Positions 47,700 through 59,746 of a DNA stretch of 64,000 bases are shown piece after piece. The translations under genes and the position numbers were made by a program. The DNA is from Ailanthus altissimus (taxonomy: Eukaryota > Streptophyta > Magnoliopsida > Sapindales > Simaroubaceae). The notes below the pieces were generated by a model. It ran no database searches and was not told the origin of the DNA. It saw only the letters and a program-made list of their open reading frames with translations. The DNA is taken from the NCBI GenBank assembly GCA_946807835.1, contig OX327712.1, positions 14,588,001 to 14,652,000 on the forward strand, given 5' to 3'. Within the stretch, counting starts at the first letter, position 1. Each line of letters starts with the position of its first letter.

Positions 47700-49080
47700 T
47701 CAGTCGGACCAAGAATATAGCTTCATATGTGATGCAATTTAAGAATCACAAGAATTTTTAATTAAATTAAAATTTATTATTTTTATAAATGTATTTGAGT
47801 CATATTTTAATTTTTTTTTCTTTTAATGTTTCATTAGTTTAATAATAATTATTTGAATTGTATTCCTAAGTTAATAGAAAGTTTTATTTTAGTATATTTA
47901 TGATAATTAATGATTAGTATAATCAACTTTAATTTTTGAGTTTTGATGGGGTAAGAGTTCTCAAACTGAGGATTGTGGTAACTAAAGAAAGTTAGATGAA
48001 TGAAATGAGGTAAGAGTTCAAGCTAATTGTTGGCCGGTGGTTGAAACTTTTTATTGAGGACTCTCGCAGATCTTTTTATAAATAAATTTAAAATTTTCAA
48101 TGCAATATAATTATAAATTTTAATTTTAATTGTTATTATAATTATTAATTTTTAAATATTTGTAAAAAACATTATTTAAAAATTTTAAAAAAATAGGTAT
48201 GACCTATAGGTCAAGTCGTGTCAAGCTTGTGATGGGCCGTGCCTGGCATGAGCCCATCATAGCCCCATGTTAACACAATAAGTTAGGTCGTATATTACAG
48301 TCCAACATGGCACGACTTGATAAGTCGTGCCATTTTGACACACTACTATATTGTGCTAGGTTGTGCCACCTCCCTCTATATTGATCTAACAATATATTTG
48401 TAATTGTTATACTTCTATCTTTTTATAATAACTTAAGTGTCACATGATCTTTGAGGCCTTCCAAAATCAAGACTCTTACAAAGAAGAGTAATAATCATAC
48501 CTCTTATTTAACCTTAAAAAGAAAATACATATTCTTTAAAAAAAAAAAAATACATTGTACATTGAATTCAATATGTAAAGGTGATTGTTTTAATCTTAAA
48601 TATTACAAACTCAATTTATTATTTAATTTGTTTGTTCTTAATACTTTCAACAAAAATATTCATATAGTTATAGTTTTATTAAAGAAGGTTTTAAAACAAT
48701 TTATTGTCTATTTTTAGGAGTTTGATTAAAATATATTAAGAAAAACTATATTTTCCGATAAAAAAGCATTCCGTGACTTTGGCAAGTGTTTTTACGAGAA
48801 ACGCTTTCTAGAAAAACTCTGAGCGCATCCTTAATATTTAAGAGAGAGAAAAAAAAAAAAAAGTTCAACCCCTATAACCAAAACATATATTCAAAATAAT
48901 TCAGTAACCAAGGGTTACAAGCCATGCAAAATAACGGCCAATTCTGAATATTAGGACTCAGTCGATGCTCTGTGAGTACATAGTTCAGACATAATGATTC
49001 CACCATTGTTTCGAGTACATCTTCCTATATGTTCCTTTACGAAAAGCATAGTAGAGTAAAGCCATCTTCCATCTTTTCTA
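47700..49080. other. Intergenic; short GC-mixed repeat at 48195-48375
   Basis: AT-rich apart from about 48195-48375, where 'ggtcgtatattac', 'ggcacgacttgataagtcgtgcc' (an inverted repeat at 48310-48332) and similar 'gtgcc' words recur. This composition is common in plant MITE-like repeats. No terminal repeats or target duplication could be fixed. The 3' UTR of the p23-2 gene probably occupies about 48880-49090. Confidence 0.4.
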
Positions 49081-49090
49081 CTAATTACTA

Positions 49091-52000
49091 TTAGTTTCCT
49101 CTTAACTTCTCCAAATCAGGGAGATCTGCAATGCATAAAAAACATAATCAGATAGAATATCTAAAGAGAAAACTTCTTCGAGGAGTAGCAGCTAGTGGCA
49201 TGGGCATAAAACTCAATAGAAATAGAGTTGTGTACAATTCATTCATAATTTGAAGTCAATGGGAATATCTTAGAATATGCCAGACTTGTTCTTCCATACA
49301 CAATACAATAGAATGGAGATGGACTGTGCAAGTGACAAGCTTCATGTGGATATAGTTTTGGGCAAGAGGAATCCGATTATTCTATAAGCCAACAAAGTCA
49401 CACATCGCATACAGAAAACTTGTGGGTTTAAGCAAGTGTACATGTGATTACAAAGATAATAGGGGTTTGCACAAAGGGACAGTGAAAGATATAAGATGTA
49501 TTATTATATGTGAGCATATTCAGATCAATTCAGTGTAAAAGTTTCATGGATGTGAAGTCGAAAAAAAACTTACAGAGCATTCCTTCATCATCACTGCTCT
49601 CATCATCTTGACCAGCATACTGAAAAGGAATCAAAATTCAAAGTTACATGATTGAGCAACAATTTTAGAAAACTCAAGAGTAACAATAATGATGTCACTG
49701 TATGTCAGTGAAAAGTAATAGAATGAGCTGATTACCGCAACATCATCATCAGAAGCCAAATCAGCTGTAAAGACCACAAAATATTAAGTCAGATCCAGTA
49801 CAAGTTTACTCTAAATTTAAAGTTTTAAATTTCAAAGGAATGATAAAAAAATCTCATATTTAGTGGCAAGTTTTGAACATCAGAATACATGATAACAACA
49901 TCATTTCATGTTATATTACATCTTCTTTTCCCATTTTGAAGTCCTGGTACTTCGGTACAATACCTCCATCACAAATATACATCTGAAGGAGACCTATTAT
50001 GCTATATAGCATGCAGGCAGACATGAAATGCATTGGAATACAGATTAAAGAAATTATCTTGAAAGGTTAAAGAAGCCAAAATCAAAGAGAAACTTCTAGC
50101 TCCCTATATACATATTGCAAAAAATAATTGGCATGTGTGACATGATAAACAGTAGATGCAAACAGAATCTAATTGAGAATCTTCCATATATAAGTAGAGC
50201 AAATGAAACAGAAATAAGAAATTAACAGAGAAATGGGTAAAGGATATACCAGGAAACCAAGATACTTCATAAATAAATGGATTTTCATCAAACCTTGTGA
50301 GCTCCAAAAACAGTCAGAGAGACAATTGAAAATTATTCTCAATTAGCCCACAAGCAATCCATAAGGAAACTATTAAGGCAAATAAAATCCCACATTGGAA
50401 AGAAATGAGAAAGATGATGGGTATATAAAGAGTGAATTATATCTCTATTGGTATGAGGCCTTTTGGGTAGAGCTCAAGAGTAAAACCATGAGGGCTTAGC
50501 CCCAAGGTGGACAATATCATACCAATGTGGAGATATGTGTGGTTCGTAGACTCCTTACCAGCGGTATCAGAGTCATGCCCCGAAGTTAGCCATGTGGAAA
50601 AAATTTTCGGTGCCGAACGAGAAGGTGATGAGCCCAATACCCCTCGGTTTGCGATGAGATCCATGGTTAAACTCTATGAACAGGCAATGGTGTGCTCCTG
50701 GGCATCATATAAGGCGTGTCCTCTCAACGCAGTGATGCGGGCTTGACGTAAGGCGTGTCTCCTAATGCAGTGGTAAAGAGTTATGACCTGATAGAGCGGG
50801 CTCTCGAGGTAGGCGGTACTCTGGGCTTCACGCAAAGCGTTCTCCCACAACGCAATGAAGATAAGTAGAAGATGAGTATCAAAAAAAGAGCGAAATCTTT
50901 CTATGTGAAAGATAAACAAATATAATATCGTTTGAGGGGAGGCTTAGTGATCCTTTGTTCGAGGGAAAGATTGTTAAGAAAGCAAACAAAGTCCCATATT
51001 AGAAAGAAATAAGGAAGATCATGGGTATATAAGAAGTGAACTATATCCATCTCCATTGGTATAAAACCTTTTGGGTAGAGCTCAAGAGTAAAACCATAAG
51101 GGCTTAGGCCCAAAGTGAACAATATCATACCAATGTGGAGATATATATGGTTCGTAGACTCCTTACAGAAACTACTTTTCCTCTTTAAAAATCAATAAAA
51201 GAATTAAGAACATCATAGAACATTTAGGGGAAATACCACAAGAAAAGGAGAAAAAATAATAATTAAAAGAAAAACCCTCCACAATCCTATTATCTCAGCT
51301 TCTATAGCATTCCCATGGCTTAACCAAGGAGGCTACTCTCCATTTTTTCTCATGTCTCGTTTTTCCCTTTCCTTTTTAGCATCCTGTCACAAGACTAAAA
51401 CCTATTCTACCAACACTACCTCCCTTCCATTACAAGACCAATAATATCGCCATCCCCTAGTTAGCTCAGATACTAAATGAAACTTGCATCTATTACTGAT
51501 CCAAAGAAACAAGCTAGAAATGCATAATTTCTCTTCTCTCTCTAGATTTGTACTTTCACCTCCTGAATCCTATTACTTGTTGAACAGGTACACTAACTGA
51601 AAGTCAACAACAAAACAAGTTGTTTGACAAGGCAGAATTTTAAGATAATGATAAGAAAACATTGTTGCAGATATGAATATGAAAAACAATTATACATTGC
51701 AAATACATACATATATATATATATATATGTATGTATTACATAAACCACTGCCTTCTTTGATGGTCAATTCATCATGAAGTTCTTTTCAAATTAGTGATTC
51801 AAAATTATGTTTGTATATGATTGTGAGTTGGAAAACAATGAAGAGTCAACATGAGGTCAATGAAGTGTTGGACAGACGAATAAGGGAGTAAAACGAAGAA
51901 GTAGAAGCAAGGAGGAGGTCAGAACAAGCGAGGGACCTTTCCAAGCCTGTGTTCTGTGACATTGCAACATAGAATCACAGGCGTTGCGACACCAGCTTTG

Positions 52001-54348
52001 TGATGTCGCAGCACCATGTCGGGGCCACAATAGCGCCGCAGCGCGCAAAACTTTCATTTTTAGCTCGGATCAACTTCTTTGAGTGAAATTTAGACTCTTA
52101 CACACACAACTCTTATTCCAACTAGAAATAAAGATTCTAGGAACGTTTTAAACACTATATAAACTTTTATAACCTTATTAGAATAACCAAGTATTAAAAA
52201 GAAATTTCAAGAAAGAAAATAGAGAGCTAGAGAGCCTTGAGTGTTAACTGCGCAAAAGAGTGTCATAAGAGTGCTTGAGATCTGAATGATTAAGAAAACA
52301 CTAATAGATCCTTGAGAGCTCGTCTATTGATTGTATTATTTGATTATCTCTTGTGAGAAATCTTTGTAATTAAAGTTTTTTGCGAACAAATAAAGAAGCC
52401 AGGATCCCGTAATCCATCATAGATATAAGTATTTGTTGCCGAACCACGTAACTTTCTCGTGTGATTGTTTACCTCTTAATCTTGATCTTTTCTTATTTTT
52501 GCTTTACTTGTGGATGAAGTCTTCTGCGCGCATTTAGAAGATTTTTTAAAAATGCACGCTAAAAACCCCAACAAGTTCAATTTCATTACTCGCACATTAT
52601 CAACCTCAACCACTAATATACCTAACACTCATACATTGAGAGAGTGAGAGAGAGGCATCCGGAACAACAAGATAATGGGGAAGCAATTCAATAGAACAAC
52701 TGAATATAAGATCTTCTGCAGATAGAGATAATTGACATGTAAAAATACTTTTGAGTGTTCTTATTTTTGTGGACTTCTTGTTCACTACGTCCATCCCTTC
52801 TTCATATAAGCCTATCACATTATCAAGATTCTAATATGGCAACAAGAAATTGAATAATGGGAAACCAAAATCATTAAGATAGAGAAAGAATAACAAAGCA
52901 AGGTCATATAGAACTAATATGCAGGATATGCTATTATCTAATGCTAGAAAGATGTAAAAGATCTGCAAGCATGTATTTGATTATGAAAATCTAGAGAGTC
53001 AGTTAATGTGGATTAGATAATAAGATTGATATGTAACTGTATTAGATTAGCACTTGACAAAAAAAGTGTAAAAACCCAGTGAAGAAACTGCAATATGTTT
53101 CAAGTATATTGGCTATAGTGTCAAAATAGACCCAAAAAAAACACGAGACCATGCAGATTTAACGCAGAGTATAAATTCCTGTAAGCAATCCACTACCCAT
53201 AATTTGTGAGCAAATTGGGAGAACCTCTTGTGATAATTGGAAGAAAGAAAGAGAATCACGAACTTACAGTTCAACTCTTCATCATCCTCATCACACCATT
53301 TGTTCCAATCAACCTTAATGTAGGGTGCCGGTTTCTCTTCTGACTTCAGTAGCCTTTTCCACCAACCTTTCTCATCTTTTTGGATTGAGCATATTATATT
53401 CCTTAGCCCAACTTTAGTCTTACATTTCTACCACCACCAGCATAAACCATCAAAGCATTAATAAAGAGGAATATTTAGTTGTTGAATGGGAGAAATATCA
53501 TACAAACATAAAAGATCGATGATTTCAAGTTGTTCATCAACAAAGACTAACGATGCTAAAGTGAAATTTAATAATACATTTGGGGAAAATAAAAGGTTAA
53601 AACAAACAGGAGAAGATTACTCATCCTTCACTCCATTGGTTTGATTGATCGTACAAAAAGTACAAAAGAAAAGAATAATAAAAAAAATAACCAAGACACA
53701 TTTTGGAGTATCCAAATATAATTTGGATAAATTCTCACAAATATCAGCAAAAACAAGTTATAATTTCTACATTTTAAACTTATTTTTTAGGATTTACATC
53801 TTAAAACAGTTTCCAGAAACCCTTAATTTCAAAAACAAAAGTTTGTCCAATAGGCCTGACATTTTCCACCGGATTATATGTTAATTTAATCATTTATGCT
53901 CTTATATACTACAGTTTTACACAGGAAATTGCATTTATGTTCCTACATAACATAAAGATAATAATACAAAACGATTATTTTTTGCAATAATTTGCGTTAC
54001 ATTGATAACATAGAAAGTAATGAAACAATTCAAGAAATGAACGGACCTCAGGAAAAATTTTGCCGTAAAGTTCCAAGCTGAAGTCGAAAAATTCGCCTTG
54101 TAGCCCGATGGCGGAGAAGCTAAAGAGGCCCTGAGGCTCGCATTTCACTGAAACATCTTTGGCGTCAGGCAATGAAATGGTCAAGTGAACCTTATCGGAG
54201 CGCTGAGCCCAAAGAACCTCTGGATGGCGACTGAATGTATAAATCAAGTAACAAATTAACAATAAATAAATAATTTTTATGGCGATTTTTAACTTAAGTA
54301 ATGAAAATTATTGATCAAAAGGTAGGAGCGGGAGAGGAAGTACCTCAT
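49091..54348 (-). CDS. P23-2: HSP90 co-chaperone p23 (CS domain), p23-2 type
   Basis: Six coding exons in gene order: 54344-54348, 54047-54230, 53268-53427, 49736-49764, 49574-49619, 49091-49125. They total 459 bp, giving 152 residues plus TAA, matching the ~150 residues of Arabidopsis p23-2. The CS/p23 beta-sandwich spans residues ~1-110 ([65 protein letters not shown]). The signature '[18 protein letters not shown]' and an acidic Asp/Glu/Ser-rich tail ending [11 protein letters not shown] follow. p23 binds the ATP-bound HSP90 dimer and stabilises client complexes in cytosol and nucleus. Exon 1 carries only five coding bases. Intron 3 (49765-53267) is 3.5 kb and holds a TRIM element and an LTR, both antisense to the gene. 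All introns are GT-AG. Confidence 0.95.
50371..51167 (+). mobile_element. TRIM element in intron 3 of the p23 gene
   Basis: 797 bp with LTRs 50371-50559 and 50972-51167. It has a primer site GGTATCAGAGTCATG beginning at 50563 and a purine tract GAGGGAAAGAT before the second LTR. It is flanked by the perfect duplication GAAAC (50366-50370 and 51168-51172). The LTR carries 'agtcccatattagaaag', 'tgggtatataag' and 'accaatgtggagatat'. The internal part (about 410 bp) has repeated words 'aacgcagtgat', 'aatgcagtgg' and 'caacgcaatg' but no coding sequence. It is related in style, not sequence, to the cluster at 40664-44910. Confidence 0.92.
51783..52573 (+). mobile_element. Solo LTR in intron 3 of the p23 gene (family L3)
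   Basis: 791 bp, ending CCCCAACA, flanked by the perfect duplication AGTTC (51778-51782 and 52574-52578). The start reads TTTTCAAATTAGTGATTC, a mutated TG end compared with 45776. TATATAAAC is at 52156-52164, about 100 bp downstream of a GC-rich tract (51950-52050). Confidence 0.87.
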
Positions 54349-56859
54349 TTGTGGAGGATGATTAAAAACGGGATGTCGTTTTGACGATGGGAAGCGAAAC
54401 TGCCTGCAAGTGGGAACCGTCAAAGGCAGAGGAACAAGTCTGAGTGCTTTTTTTTTTTTATTTGTTCTTTTTGGGAAAAAGTAAGCGTGAGTGAGTGCTT
54501 GTTGGGTTCAGGTTCAGCTCACGGAGAACGAAGGATAAAGTGAAATAAGAGTCAGTGGAGTCATTTTCAGAAAGAAAAGAAAAAAAAAAGTCAGTGGAGT
54601 CAATAGGTCAAAATGGTCAATGATGGTCCAACAAACTAGGAAGGAAGCAGAAAATATTTGATTTTATGTTGGATTGTTCTTTTATTTTCGTTTGTAATGC
54701 TAATTACTAAGATGGCCATGGGGAGTTATAAAAATACGGAGTAAAATTATTACTTTTTTATACAAATTCTTGTACAACTGATACACTACCAAAATTTAAA
54801 TCAATACCTTGCGAAGAATTAAGATGTTATTTATGGTATTATTTTTTAAAGTAATTTTAATATTATTAATAAATTAAAATTATAATAAAGTTTTTTGTTA
54901 TAAAATAAAGAATTATTAAAATAACATAAATACAAATATATTGACAATCACTCAAACTTAATTTTTCTTATAGAAAGAATAAAATAAATTTTATTATTAA
55001 GAACGATCACAAATAAATTTTTTACTTTTATTGAGGATGAAAATATTTTATCCCATACAAAAAAATTTTTTACCTCATTATAAATAAAATCCACCTTACG
55101 AGAGGATAATTATACAAAAAATTTCAAAATGAAAAGTACACACAATTCACCGTTAACAGATGCGGCATCTATCCTAACAAAATCAAACTATTTCAAATAC
55201 TCTATCTCAACAATAATACATTCACAAAATAACAAGAAAATAATAGAACTATAAAGAATAAATTATTTTTTACAGTAGTGATAAAGAGTTTGAATGTTGT
55301 CGGAGTTTACTTCGCACCGAGTCAAGACGAGAGTGCATTTATAAAAAAACGATGATTGCTCGTGTGCAGAAGCTTAGTGTCCAACGATGAGTAGCTTGGC
55401 GACCGATTTGGACAGGTGGACGAAGGTGCTCAATAGGATTCTAGTGGTGGCTAGAACCTAGCAAATCAGAAGCTGATCTGATAGAGTCCGATCGAAGAAA
55501 CAAGCGGCAGCAAGTTAAAAGAGTCGTTGGGTCGAGGAAGCTCGTCATGGGCCGAGAGGCTCGATGTTGGCCAAGGAAGCCGTCAGTAGCAGAAAACACT
55601 TCCGAACAAAACCATGCAAGAAAAAGAAAAGACAAAAAAAAAAAAGGAAAGAAATAGAAGGAGAAGAAGAGAAAGCTACAGGCTACGGCTAAGGAAGAGG
55701 TAGTGGGGCAAAGATCGACTAGAGAGGGTCGAAAAAGGCACCTCTCCGACGAAGAAGATAAGAAAGTGTGGCTAGGGACTTTTGAGGTTGAGAGAAAAAA
55801 TTTTACTTCAGAATTTTTTTAGGGGGAGCTTTTTGGTTCATAGTATCATTTAAAACATATATAAATTATGTGTGATGTCAAGTCTATTAATTTTCCATTA
55901 TAAAATAAATTTAGCAACCCACTCCACGTGAGGAAATAAGCAACAAGTCGAGGAAATGAAATCAAACTCGTAGTATTTTAAAGCTTGAAATTACAATGGA
56001 TAGTCTAAGGATCTAGGAAAATCGATTTCAAACAAAAGTATGGCCCGATTCAATTCGTCTTGAATTTTAAAAACAAATAAAATTCGGATTGATTAAACAG
56101 GAAGCATTGAAATTATTATACAGTTTGGATTACATTTCAATTATTACTGTATTATTCATATTAAAGTTTTTGGTATTATTGTTTAGTACGGTCCACGAGT
56201 CTTTGTACGAAGGGTAAAACACTCTCGATTTTTTGACAAATTTGATTGTAATTCATATTATAATAGTTAAAAATTTATTAAAATATAATTTTATCACTTC
56301 GTAATAAAATTATTTACCATTCAAATATTATTTGGATTGTAAAAATTTATGTACTATAAATAAACATGTTTAATAGACTACAATAAAAAAAATTACAAGC
56401 ATTTATGCTTTTATAGAATTATCAGTTTTTGAAGAGATAAATACTTAAAAAGCATTATCTCTTATTTAACGCACTCTTATACATATCACAAATATTTTAA
56501 GTGGTTAAGTTTAAAACATTCCCACACATATCATAAATGTTTTTAAGTACGTAATAATTAACTTTAGTATTAGAGTATTAGAATATTTTTTCATAGTATT
56601 TTTTTTGGATAAATTTGAGCGTATTTCAAAGAAAATAAAATACTTTTATTTGAAGTTTCATTTTTAAAGCTTTCACGCAGCATATATAATGTTGAAGGTT
56701 AAAAGTGAATTGAAGGTAATGATATCTATAAACAGCAAGATTTAATCGACATGTATTTTAATTATTAAATTTGAAAATTTTACGAGGCTTGGAGGCCATG
56801 TCCCTACCCCCAAGCCGTATAGCAAGTTTTTAATATTGTTTGAATCTATTAGCAATCTT
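54349..56859. other. p23 promoter side and intergenic DNA
   Basis: About 54349-54550 should hold the p23-2 5' UTR and promoter; no clear TATA box stands out. About 55290-55780 is a more GC-rich stretch with purine runs ('gaagaagagaaag') but no open frame of known type (the minus ORF 55441-55635 is unsupported). The rest is AT-rich without recognised features. Confidence 0.4.
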
Positions 56860-56877
56860 AAGTAGAGTTATGTAACT

Positions 56878-56997
56878 TGGGGGCTTAGCCAAAGTGGCAA
56901 GCCCCCCTTGTAGGTGCACCCCCCCTGACTAGAGGTCAAGGGTTCGAGTCCCCCCTCCCCTATGTTGTAACAATATAGTATACACTTAAAAAAAAAA
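56878..56997 (+). mobile_element. tRNA-derived SINE
   Basis: A 120-bp element with RNA polymerase III A box (TAGCCAAAGTGG, 56886-56897) and B box (GGTTCGAGTCC, 56941-56951), ending in an A-rich tail. An 18-bp perfect target duplication, AAGTAGAGTTATGTAACT, flanks it at 56860-56877 and 56998-57015 (the last As of the tail overlap). It is very short for a plant SINE. It probably depends on a LINE for reverse transcription. The identical long duplication suggests a fairly recent insertion. Confidence 0.95.
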
Positions 56998-57015
56998 AAG
57001 TAGAGTTATGTAACT

Positions 57016-58275
57016 GTTTCAAATATTTCAACACAATTATTAACTCATAACTTTCGTGTTAAATTCATCAATCACATGTAAAACTATCATATTGAATCAA
57101 TTAATCTCATCAACCACCATTGCTACTAGCATGAAGTATGGATTCAAGTCCCCACATTATCCAAAAGAAATAATAATAATAATAAGCCAAGCAAATTTGA
57201 ATAATATAATCGCATAATTTGGACTATATATAATAGAAGTACTACTAAATTTATAAAGTTGGGATATTTTGTATTGTAAATGATATATATAGTATTTGAT
57301 ATATCACTTATTAATTAATATTTTACACTCATTATGTTATAAAAATAAAAATAAAAATAAATATATTAACAACTAACTTTGGATACAAAATTAACCCCAA
57401 CTTTATAATTCAATCATTGTATTAATATAACTGAATTTTATAAAACAATAAGAATTTGTGCTCTATGTATAGAACCTTTACACACAAAAAAATAGGTTAT
57501 AATAGAACCCTTCATGAGGCATAGTATTAAAAAATAGGGGTCAAGGTAGGATCCAAAAGACATCTACTAAGATCTTGATAGATAAGATAGAGACGACGAC
57601 TACAACAACCATGAAGAAGAGGAAGCATTTATACTCCATGGCCAACGACGTAGTTCAAAAATATACACAGTAAATATATATCTCTCTTTCTTTCTTTCTC
57701 TCTATTTTTCAAATGTAAATGGCCATTGCGAGGGGTTTTGGCCTAGAAGCCTGACGCAGTTTAACATCTACGTAAAATTGTAAAGCAAATCAAACATTAA
57801 AATATTTCCTTGGTTCATAGATCATGATGAACAAATTACAACAAAAGCATATGCACCTTTGTGACTATACATCATGGATTATTGTTGGTTAGCACTATAC
57901 TGAGTTTATATACGGTCCATTTTGAGAGTGTTTTTTTTTTTTAACTTCTCTTGCAAAGGCAACGATAGCATTATGGAGAAGTACTTCTGGGCACTTTAGG
58001 TGCTTCTTAGAAGTTAAAAGATTGTTTCATCTGTTACTGCCAAATGTAGTATAGGCAAAGATGGGGTTATTTGCATATAAGAAATCGTTAATTTTGATAG
58101 CCCAGAAACATTGAAAAACGTCCTTATATGGTTTTTTTGTAAGCGCACAGGCATGCAACAATTTACCAGTTAATTAAAGTGGGAGGCCACTTTTTTCCAC
58201 AATTTTTTTTTTCGAGTTTGAACTTGAAGTGGCAAATATTGAAACATCTAAGTTATGAAAAGCCTTATTAGTACC
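57016..58275. other. Intergenic, no gene seen
   Basis: AT-rich. A pyrimidine-rich CT/TTTC microsatellite lies at about 57680-57707. No coding signature or repeat boundary recognised. Confidence 0.5.
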
Positions 58276-58955
58276 GGTTGAAATTTGGTGATTCAAATTC
58301 GTATTTGAGTATGATTTTGAGTTATAGATCAATGTTCGAAATTAACCAGGTCGCAGCATCGACCTTGGCAGAAACTCAATGCCAAGACAGTAGATTGAGG
58401 CAATTGCGACGTTAACTTTCGAAAATTCTTTTATTTTAAGTGCGACTTGATTAGTTTGAGTTAGTTTTAAATTTCTTTACATATAAACTCTTATTTCAAT
58501 TAAAAATAAAGTTTATACGAACAGTTTAAAATCTATATAAATTCTTGTAAAGCTATTAGAGTGACAAGTATCAAAGACATTTAAGAGAGTGCTAAATTGA
58601 GAGCTCGTTGAATTACTAGAGAGCTGAGTGAGCGAGAGAGAGTGTTGTTATGAGAGTGCTGAATACGCAAGAGGGTGTTGATAAATTTTTTGAAAGCTCA
58701 TCTATTTTTGTATTTCTTTTAATCTCTTGAAAAAAAATTTGTGATCTTGAATGGTTCGTTGTTAATCACTGTTAATAAAAGAAGTTAAAATCATGTGATC
58801 CACTATAACCGTAAGTAGCTATCAAACTATATAAATTCTTGTGTCTTATACATGATTATTTTTCTCTATTGCTTTGTGTAATTCTTTTATTCTTATTTCT
58901 TTGTAAGCAAATATTTTCATATCTACTAAGATTTTAGAATGTCAAATTACCAACA
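58276..58955 (+). mobile_element. LTR fragment, family L3, with a primer-site-like tail
   Basis: Starts GGTTGAAATTTGGTGATTC (compare TGTTAAAAAATTAGTGATTC at 45776) and has TATATAAAT at 58534-58542. It shares the 'gatccactataaccgtaagtagctatcaaac' region and ends CAACA at 58951-58955, followed by AAATGGTGTTAGAA, which resembles a decayed TGGTATCAGA primer site. The internal region is missing. Confidence 0.65.
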
Positions 58956-59029
58956 AATGGTGTTAGAAAAAGTCAAAATCCCAACAATAATTTTGAGGAG
59001 GATTTTTGTTATAAATGAATTGAATGAAT

Positions 59030-59712
59030 TTGCTCCAACAGAGGATCGATTTAAGTACCTGCATGCGAGTTGCAACCCAATTTTTTGTTTTTTAAAGACA
59101 CCCAAAATTTAATATTAGTAATGTGAGAAAATTGATTAAAAATTATCGGGATATGATTTGGAGAGCAAGCCAAGTGCGTTGGATATGTGAGGATCGAAGA
59201 CGGATGCGAAATAAGGCAAAAACACAAGTGGCGGTGCTCAAGCATGGGTGCCACAGAGCCCTAGACAGCACTAGCGCAAGAAAGTTGTTTTCCAATTTGG
59301 TTTCGACTCCCACTTACTTCAGAACTCCCTAAAACGACTCCAGCATGTTAGGGTTAACCTAAGTTGTCCTAAAGCCTATATAAAGGCTCTTTATTGGTTT
59401 GTAAACACATTTTAGTGATCAAACACAAATCTTTGTGATTATAACTTACTTTGTGATTCTTAGTAAAAGAAATATCTTATTTGCAAGATAGTGACTTCTT
59501 TGTGAGTCTTTCTTATAAAATGCATACTTTGTGAGTGCCTCGAGATTCAATAATAAAAGAGTGTGTTCTCATCCGCTGTGAATGTAAACAAGTTATCAAA
59601 CCACGTAAATTATGTGTGTTGTTTCTTCTATCTTTCTCTCTCTGGTTTCTTGATTGCTTGTTTCTACATTATATTGCTTGAGATGTATGCTTGTTTAATT
59701 GCTTCCGTTTCA
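59030..59712 (+). mobile_element. 5' LTR of a truncated copia element
   Basis: LTR-like sequence with TATATAAA at 59377-59384, ending near 'ccgtttca' (59712). The primer site TGATATCAAAGC (59719-59730) and gag follow. The left boundary is approximate because no second LTR is present for comparison. Confidence 0.65.
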
Positions 59713-59718
59713 ATAAAT

Positions 59719-59730
59719 TGATATCAAAGC
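59719..59730 (+). other. Primer binding site of the truncated copia element
   Basis: TGATATCAAAGC followed by TTGG, against the canonical TGGTATCAGAGCTTGG of initiator-Met-primed copia elements. It lies 17 bp before the gag ATG. Confidence 0.8.
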
Positions 59731-59746
59731 TTGGTTTTAAGCAAAC

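Noticed and set aside
55290..55780. Purine-rich, GC-richer stretch as a gene
   Set aside because: No frame stays open with recognisable sequence on either strand, and no splice-site pattern stands out.
56886..56951. A possible tRNA gene
   Set aside because: A and B boxes are present but the arms do not form a cloverleaf. The poly(A) tail and 18-bp duplication identify a SINE.
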